Program-made: the position numbers and the translations under genes | In this document: piece by piece, positions 32,628 through 64,000 of the stretch | Position numbering within the stretch: the first letter of the stretch is position 1 | Layout: each line of letters opens with the position of its first letter | Notes under the pieces: model-generated | Told to the model about the DNA's origin: nothing | Databases searched by the model: none | Seen by the model: only the letters and a program-made list of their open reading frames with translations | Assembly (NCBI RefSeq): GCF_963576615.1 | Contig: NC_088717.1 | Coordinates: forward strand, 57,739,526 to 57,803,525 | Direction of reading: 5' to 3' | DNA length: 64,000 nt | From: Watersipora subatra | Lineage: Eukaryota > Bryozoa > Gymnolaemata > Cheilostomatida > Watersiporidae

Positions 32628-35600
32628 CTGTTAACATATGCTACACTCTGTTAGGAACTACCAATATAAGACATATGTTTCTGTATTCTTATGATGATAG
32701 CTAAACAGCATTAATTTTCACTCAATAAGAAACTACAGAATGAATGTTAGTTAAGGAGGAGGATGAAAAGTATTGTGTAATTCGTGGCTATGAAAATTTG
32801 TCTTACATTTTCGTAGAAGGTCAGGGTCACACATGTTTTAGCTTTTTCATATTTGTGTGCTGAAAAGTCGTTTAATTGGATTAATTAAGTGTGTCAACTT
32901 TACTTGTTGAGAGAATAAGCCTGAATTTTTGGTTGAGCTGTACTCTATTGACTCAACCAGAATTTGAAAACTGTAATTGAATATGACTTCGCCATCCCGG
33001 ATTCACTTTTGTCTCATGATACAAAATATCACCATTACAAATTTTGCACTCGAGTTTCCAGGGCATCAACGTATAACTGCAGCCAATAGTTCCTCACAAT
33101 CTAAAACAACCCTTTTAATGGAACTAATACCTACTTCTACTGGTATCAAGTGGTTTACGATATGTTTACATTTGGCAGAGCAATTCACAACAATTCAACT
33201 ATTTGTGACAGCAAATTGTAAAAATATGAGGTCCTTTACTCTTTATGTCTGCCAAGAGAGTTGACTATTGAACTGCCGACAGCAATATAAAAATAATACT
33301 TTACATACTTGTGTCCATATATGCTGTCAAATTTTAATAGTAAGTGAGCCAAGTACTTAAAATCAATAATCATAATAAATAAAACATGCCTCATTTCTCA
33401 TTGACCAACACAAATATTCTATTGACAGTGATGAAATGTCACTGCTACAAAAATTTTTGATATGAGAAGTAAGCCTTTTAGATGCGCAGTCAATACTGGA
33501 TTTGCGAGGCCCAGGCTACATTGACGTCTGACTTGAAAGCAGTTGCAGGTAATCACAATTAGGGGATAAAGCTAGGGTATTATGTAGTATTACGCAGTAG
33601 CCTATATAAGCATATGAAAAGAAGGTGGAGTCTTTCTTTGCAACAGTTCATGTGAGTTTAAAAACAATGAGGTCAGATGAGCCATCCTTTTAAATTGTGA
33701 GCTTTTAAAAAATTGGAGGGAAAGGATAACAAAACCCTTCAAAAACTGAAATGGTAAAATTAGATTAGTCCTGCCATACCCGCTAATTTGACTAGGTCCC
33801 TTTGGAATGTAGTTGGACACAGTGGGGACTTTGAAGAGTGTGTCCTGGTTTTGTGGATGTGAAGTCTGGGGGTAACGCTGTTCACTACCAGAGCTGTTAG
33901 TGAGAACCCGGTGGTGTTTTTGAATCCAGCTGTAACATAAGTTTCTAAAAATAACATTTTTATTAAGCTAGTGCTACGACAGAGGTCTGTGTTTTATGCA
34001 AAAGAACATGTGTAGGCCAGCGCTACATAATAGTTACGCATCTGTAGGGTGGCCAAGTTCTGCCTTTTTTATAATTTTAACTGAAAGCTCAAAATGCATC
34101 TAATATACTGAAGCATTTTTTCCAATTTTTTTCGTATTCCCAATTGGCTCTTGTAGCTTTTACTTGCAAATGGCATTAATAAAAATCAATTTTTTGCAAA
34201 GAAGTTTTCATGAAAAAGCCTGGCTTGAAATTCATCAGATTTCACATGTTCAAGAAGCTTTTAAGAGATCAACACATATTACTTGTGTCAGTCAGCAACT
34301 CTGGGCTACTTACATGCATAATAAATCAAGCATTTACAACTGCGTTCACAACAGTGTAATGAACCAGCTAAACGAGTGCTCCAGCTTGATAAACTACTTC
34401 TCTCAGTTTTAGTAATATGATATTATAGCACCAATTGTAAACACAATACTTTTACTCTATTTTTTTTCAAGTGTTGTTCTGTTACCAATGAGATTTATGG
34501 GCAGGTCCAAGACTGCAGGCTTGGCGCAATAACACCAGACCAAAGTTCAGTTTAAAAAAGCCCGGCCAGCGTGTAATCCAAATAAACTGACCCAGTGTTA
34601 GGATCAATTCAATTTGACGTGCATTCGATTTAGTCCTTCAGTTCTGTGTTTGGTCAAAAACAGTCAAAAGAGTTTTAACTCCACACTGTTGACAGCCCTT
34701 ATTGACTGGCCTAATTGCAAATAATCTGCATCAATTTACCTATGCATAAAATTATAATGCGTCCAATACCGTGCAAACCCAGAAGGGTACGAAGGTATTT
34801 CAGAGGGCCCCATTGTATTTGCGTTCGCTACTAGCGAACTTAATTTTTACGCGTCGAAGATTCGTATTTTTTCATAGAACAGCCTTGAACTAAAACGCAA
34901 CGCTACTTCATAGCTAAGATAGTATTAGGAAGTGTAACCGTCGCTGAAGTCGTATAAGAAACACGGTTTTGGTCAATGTTACTATTTGATAGCCTGTTAT
35001 ATTTAATTTGTCGGCTGTAGCATAATATTTCCGAAACTCCGAAAATAATGCGAATACTCTCACTTCTACTTCTCGCGTTTCATTGGACGTAGAACTCAGA
35101 CTATGAACTTTGATCCAAAACCGATTAACGTGGATTTCGCCCCACGCCGGTTGTTATGAAATGTTTTGTAGCTCGTCGTACGGATTGGAACAGAAGTTTA
35201 CTCACTATTATTTTTAGCTTTAGTTAGATTTTGGCAATGCAACTACTAATTTGCATTGTTGATGAAATTAGCACTAACTGTGTAATCAAATGTTAGTTAT
35301 TGGAGTAGCCTTGGTAATTTTCTTCAATATAAACAGAGACGGGTATTCTTTGTTATTGTAGCTATTGTTATTCTCTGCGTTGTGTTGCAATGATTAGTTT
35401 AGTTTTCAGGAACTTTTGTTTTGTATTGTTATATGAGGGCTAGGACAGCATTAATTAGTTTAGGTATTTTCTTGGTTAGTTAAATAGTGTACATAAGATT
35501 GCACAAACTATATGGTAACGTAAAATTATGGCTTAACAAAGTATCAGGTCTTCTTCAAGTGCAAAGCAGAAGAGCCATCAGCCGCTAGAAAGACTGAAGG

Positions 35601-35880
35601 AGTTTACTTTTCAGTTCTACCTTTCTCCACCACAGGAAGGTGGAAATGATTGAGGGAGGGAAACATCAAAACAACTCGGGAGGATTACTATAGCTACAGA
35701 TATCTCTGGTGAACTAGGTTTTTCTTGCTTTCCACGGCTTTCAGTTAAATTTGACAATGTTGTATATATAAAAAATTAATGCTATAGAACAACACCAGTA
35801 AAGCACTATATCATACTGTAGCTATAGTTTTCTCACTCCAAACACAGTGTCACTTCCAAGTTACTCAGTTGATGGCAGCT
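32628..35880. other. Stretch without a supported gene
   Basis: Should contain the missing 5' exon(s) of the minus-strand gene, but I could not identify one with the right phase. Short open frames on both strands have no recognisable motif. No terminal-repeat pair was found. Confidence 0.4.
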
Positions 35881-35884
35881 CTCT

Positions 35885-36540
35885 GAGGTGTTTTTTTAGA
35901 CTAGTTATTGGAGAATCAAATTTGATAAACATATTGCCGCTAAAGTCGACAACGCTACAAAGGTTTTAGGATATCTCAAGGACTTCCCCTCTCTGTGAAA
36001 AAATTGGAAGTGGCAAGCTTTTTGCCTATTAGAGTTTTGGTCGGCCAATCTTGGAGCATGGTGTCACTCTTTGAAAGTTGATAACTCAACCTGTGGAAAG
36101 AAATAGCAATAGAACATACAGCTTCGAACATACTGCAATAGAGCATACAGCAATGCAACATACAGATCCAGGCTGTAAGATTTTGTAAGAACTTCAAAGA
36201 AAAGCATAGCATTACCGATTACGGAAGCTTAGAAACAGCTCAAATTACTTGAAGACATAGAAATCTAATGGATCTTTTTTGATGATAATGTTCTTTGGCG
36301 ATATCTGCCGCTGGAACCTATTTTCAGCCTTCCAAAAACTGGTTGACAAAAGAAATCCGAAATGCTCACTCATACAGCGCAAAGGCGAACCCACCTCAAC
36401 ATGCCCATCAGGTGTACCATAGCATCTTTCCATCTTGTATCTTAAAAAGCCCAAGGTTCGAATCTACAATATTGATTGAAAATCACCAATAGTCAACAGC
36501 ATGCTGTGACTGGCAAGTCACTTGCCTAAAATAGCACTTG
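35885..36540 (+). pseudogene. Second non-LTR retrotransposon RT relic
   Basis: In shifting frames this reads KFDKHIAAKV with VLGYLKDFPSL, then LPIRVLV followed by an LEHGV-like motif, then AVRFCKNFKEKHSITDYGSL, then YHSIFPSCI. This order matches the C-terminal region of jockey/CR1-like RTs and parallels the relic at 8830-9485. Many stops interrupt it. Confidence 0.55.
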
Positions 36541-36599
36541 CTAGTTTGTTGTAGTGTTGAGTGTACTATATATCCATTACGAGATGGTCTACACAATCA

Positions 36600-37640
36600 C
36601 CTTTTGATTTAAATTTGCCCAAACTTCAACAATTGTAACTGTTTGCAAATCTTAATATGACTGTGTGATAATAAAAAAATTTCTTGGTTCAAGTCGTGTG
36701 GCACTATAAAAATAACTTTAAAAAAAAGGCGATGTCAAGTTTGGTACTATTCTCGAATCTAGAAGTTTTTAAAATAAACTTAGACTTCAAGCATTAAATA
36801 AATAGCAAATAAATTAGTAGCATCACAAAGCAGTTTGATAAAAACTAGATTTTTTATCACTGCTGAAGAACAATTCAGAACAAAATATCTTCCTTTCCTT
36901 TTAGGCAAATCATTAAAGCAGTTATTGCTTGCAAGTAGATAGGAAGCAAATTCTTTTTGTCATAAAAATTATCTAACAAAAACGATAAAAAGATTACAAC
37001 TCAAATGTTCTTTCATAATACTATCTTCAAGCATAGCAGAATATTTTAAAATGCTGGCATCATTTTTATACCTCTAATTTGATACTCAAGTCAATACATT
37101 AATGCAAACAAAAAATATTTGCTAGAGATACAATATTTCGTTTTGTTTTAGCACAATACCAGCGATGACATCACCTCTCTAGAGAATAGACAAGCTTTAT
37201 CCATTACTGATAATGAATTTGTATGCTGAAATAAGCTGGTGTATAAAATTACATTATTCTAACAAGTAACCGAAATTACTTTGCAGGCTCTACTCAGCCC
37301 CTAAATTGTTTGGAGACAACGAAAGCTTATGTTCATATGTACCAAAATACTGTGATGTACTTGCACCACAACTTTTAATTTCAGTGAAACCAGAAAAATT
37401 TTGGTTTCATGTGTAGGATAGTACAAAAAGTCAACGTTAAGGAAGCTCATTTTCATATCACATCATAAACATTCTCAATCCTATTTCATGTGAGATGGCT
37501 TTTGTTTCCTTAAACACGCTAAAGCCCACAAGGACATGCTATTTATAATAACTTGTTGGACACAACTCTCAGCAGCAAATTTAATGAATACCTTCTACTG
37601 AGTTCCTTTAATTCCTTTTTTTCTTCAGCTTAGCTGTTTG
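36600..37640. other. AT-rich stretch, nothing recognised
   Basis: No open frame of note, no tandem array and no matched terminal repeats. Confidence 0.4.
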
Positions 37641-37647
37641 CTAATTC

Positions 37648-37738
37648 AGACCCCTATACCACAGCAAGCTGCTTATACCACAGCAAAGTGGTATAGGGGT
37701 CTGCTGCTTATACCACAGCAAAGTGGTATAAGCAGCTT
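37648..37738. repeat. Two interlocked hairpins
   Basis: Arm A (agacccctataccac, 37648-37662) pairs with 37688-37702. Arm B (gctgcttataccac) occurs twice, at 37668-37681 and 37703-37716, and both copies pair with gtggtataagcagc (37723-37736). Each hairpin has the same agcaaa loop. The arms look perfect, which suggests a recent template-switch event. Confidence 0.9.
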
Positions 37739-38929
37739 GAAGATGTGATTATAATAAGTTGAACTTGATATAGTTATTTCAGACTTTATTTACAATGTTC
37801 ATTGGTACAATGTAATGGCTGGTGTATATTGTACCAATTGAAGTAAACTATTGTTTATCCTTTGTACGGTGTGTATGTTAATAAGGTCTAATAATTTTAC
37901 CTTCTACAAGTATCTGTTACGGTTAAGCTTTGATTGCTGCAGTTAATGCAATTATAGAGTACTAGTCAATACGCTAAATAAAGACCTTTCTATGCGAACA
38001 AGCTAATAAATATATGCATATATATATATACACATGTATACTCGGTGTCAAAGTACATGAAGCTAGAGATTGCAGATGATCACTTTTGAAGATATCTCAA
38101 CTACTCATTGGCTACTTTCCTTTTGACTTTTTTTCTAATTTATAGTTGGAACACTTGTTGCAATTTGTCTGAACAATAATTTCTGGTACAATCTAAAAAT
38201 ACATTAAACATAGCCTTTTCTTACGTTAATCGCAAGCATGCTAATTATTTATTTTGAGATCAAAAACCATTGATATAGCTCTAATAAGATTGTCGTAATT
38301 TCATTATAAATTGCAAACTAATCTTTTTATTTTGACGAAACCTAAATAAAGTTAATTTAATATTGAGTTGAAATGGATGTTTTTGCTGTAATATATTTCA
38401 CTATGTTACGTATTTTGATGATATTGTTGTTTTTTGTGTAGAAAAGCTCATGATTAAGTCATGTAAAGATGTGTCAATGTTAAAGTATAGTTAACAATGA
38501 ATTGACAAAAATATTTCACTGACAAAATTGTTCATAAAAGACACTTAGTCAATGCTTAGCCCAAGTAGTAGTGAACCTATTTACTTACAATTATTATGAG
38601 CCTGTAAAAGCATTATTCGATTACACGATAAGTCTGCTTTGTTCATATTATGTGCAATAGATATGATTTGATTGCAATAGATTGCATTTTATTTGGTGAT
38701 AGGAAATAATTTATAGAATTTTTGATATGCTAGTTTGCTCAGTCTGAAAAGTTCCGGAACAAAAGCCAATCAATGACCTCTCATGCTAGTCCAAAACTGG
38801 CAGCTTGTCTGAATGCCATCTAAATAAATGCACCTTATGAGCTGCAATGAAAATCGCCTTGTAATTGCATCTGCATCTTATGATGTTTCCTTGTAGAGTG
38901 AATAAGTAAATGTCCTGACACTGCCAACA

Positions 38930-62285
<23,356 letters not shown>

Positions 62286-63784
62286 GTAGGGAACACAACT
62301 CTAGCTGAATGAATATGCAAAATGGCTCCCTGGATAAAAATATATAACGTATGATGAGTCTTTTCTCTTGCTTAATCAATATCTGCTACAAGTCTAAAGG
62401 GGAGTTTTGGGAATCAATTGAGTTCTTCATTTAAGTTGATAATAATAGACAGAATTCATGAAAGCCTGATGTTAATGTAACCCTCTTGCTGCCAGAGAAT
62501 AAATTGTAAGTTGTCAGTCCCTGCATCCAGTAGTTTCACTGCGGTTGCCTTATGTTTAAGGTTTATGTAGCTGCTTCATAGAACATTTATGGATATTTTA
62601 CGCGAGTTTTATTTACCGCTATAGAAGAAGATCAAAAGTAAGACTGAATTATATTATAGAAAATTTCATGAAACCGTTTTTGTTTTTAACCTTGTTGCTG
62701 CTAAAGGTCAGGTTGTATCTTTGACCACATTGCTACCTAAATGTCAATATTGAAGGACTGGTGAAGCATCGGTTCGTTAAGCTGAATAAAAAACAATAGC
62801 ATCATTTTTGTTAAATCTATGTTCTAGTAATCTAACATCTTTATCATTTATATTTTACTATAATTAAAGTCAAATAGTGTACCATAGTGGGAACACAAAA
62901 ATGTTTTTCGTTAAAGAACATGTTAAACTACGTCTAAAATCCATTCCAAATCAGTTCAAAACATAAAACTGCATTGCAATTGCTGTCATTATGACCAAGT
63001 TTTGTGTTAAAAAGCTATACCAATATTTAAACTGCTGTCAGTTAACTCTAATCGTCTCTCCTGACAGTTATAGTGGGTACAAATGCAAGGAGATTGACTC
63101 GGATAAAGCTCGCAGTCATTCACTTTATACAAAAATATAACCATCAAACAAACAGTCTCAGTAAAAAATAATATCTGCCAAATCTCAACTATCAATATCC
63201 GGAATTAAAGTTACTGTTTTTTATGTTTTTTTTATCCTATCTTGAATCTTATTTCAAATGAAAATCAATCGTCCCTAATTTTATGGCAACTCAATCTCAG
63301 GTTGTTTGAAAAAGAATGCTAGCTTCTATGTTTAAATAGCAGGAGTATTGGCAACTGCCGTATCGTGTTTAAATCCAATATAAATCACCTTTTTATAGCT
63401 GTAAGCAAAATTATAATGTTATGATAATGTTCAAGGCAAAACATTGTAAGAGGTTTTAATTTGCATTTTAACAAGCATGAACAGTGAGCTATTGAGAGCT
63501 CTTGAGCTATGAAAAGTGAGCTATTAGACTTTGCAACATTGACAGAAGTTTCTCTATTCAAAGATACAACATTTGAGCTATTATTCTTCCTTCTACGCAA
63601 TTCATTATGGCTGAAATCAAATGACCAGGATGAGAATCCAAGTCTTTGTAAGGAGAAGATTTAGCTCAAGTCTTACTGTCAGTGGGAGAAAATAAGAACG
63701 TCTCAAACTTTACAAAACTCATCTGTTTAAGTTCTTATGCATTATTGTCTTTAATTTAATAGTGGCCATACTTAGCTCCACTTT
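62286..63784. other. Start of the last ACSL intron seen
   Basis: Follows the exon 13 donor. No exon resembling the conserved C-terminal region of ACSL is visible, and no repeat was recognised before 63785. Confidence 0.55.
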
Positions 63785-64000
63785 TCCCGCGACCAAACAC
63801 GAGCGAAGTGAGTGTTTGGGAGCTTTATGATAAATGCATATGTGCACACAACTCCCGAAAAGTATCCACCAACAGCCAAACCCTTGTACCAAAATCCCAT
63901 CAAAAAAATTAACCATTTCTCTGTGGAGTGGTTTAGGTATAATAATGATACAAAACACCTATACACCTATTTAAATATGTTACCAAGTCTTTGAAATTGT
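63785..64000 (+). repeat. Dispersed repeat, copy 2, cut by window edge
   Basis: This is the second copy of the repeat at 22200-22435, with the same order of conserved phrases and scattered substitutions. It includes a short palindrome (cactcacttcgctcgtg-like, around 63797-63815) missing from copy 1. It runs off the window. Confidence 0.75.

Noticed and set aside
36435-36460. ggttcgaatct, similar to a tRNA T-arm
   Set aside because: No matching acceptor stem, D-arm or anticodon arm upstream; a chance match.
36295-36492. Overlapping open frames on both strands
   Set aside because: They lie within the LINE RT relic at 35885-36540 and are not independent genes.

Overview
The window is nuclear DNA from an animal. 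Genes are split by many GT-AG introns, base composition is AT-rich, and mobile elements and minisatellites are dense. The Mag/C-clade-like Ty3/Gypsy element, the jockey/CR1-type RT relics and the style of the two recognisable genes suggest a marine invertebrate, most likely a lophotrochozoan. The species is inference only.

I rebuilt five gene models by joining exons at GT-AG sites and checking codon phase at every join. From left to right: (1) a minus-strand five-exon gene (415-5651) for a 308-residue Ser/Arg- and coiled-coil-rich protein I do not recognise; (2) a plus-strand four-exon TRAPPC1 (8704-19332), complete, 142 residues; (3) 425 bp further on, a plus-strand six-exon gene for a 275-residue EF-hand protein with a signal peptide (19758-25301); (4) part of a minus-strand gene for a Lys-rich, probably nuclear protein (29116-32627; neither end found); (5) a plus-strand long-chain acyl-CoA synthetase of the ACSL3/4 type (38930 to at least 62285), 13 exons covering about 651 residues, with the last ~60 residues beyond the right edge.

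Mobile DNA sits mainly in introns. TRAPPC1 intron 1 holds a non-LTR RT relic and a whole, inactivated LTR retrotransposon on the opposite strand (9618-14679; paired LTRs, candidate 5-bp duplication, gag/PR/RT/RNase H/IN all recognisable but broken). TRAPPC1 intron 3 holds an 88-bp satellite with a 352-bp higher-order unit and a TAA-flanked DNA transposon inserted in its first part. hAT-like elements with 8-bp duplications lie at 26189-26822 and 45951-46882, and a third hAT-like element (49371-50747) begins 20 bp after an ACSL exon. Long foldback elements lie at 42413-43312 and 58313-59101; the second is flanked by TTAA.

No CRISPR array, operon, rRNA gene or convincing tRNA gene was seen. The TRAPPC1 and ACSL products work in separate pathways (ER-Golgi vesicle tethering and fatty-acid activation). 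Nothing in the sequence ties the five genes into one system.
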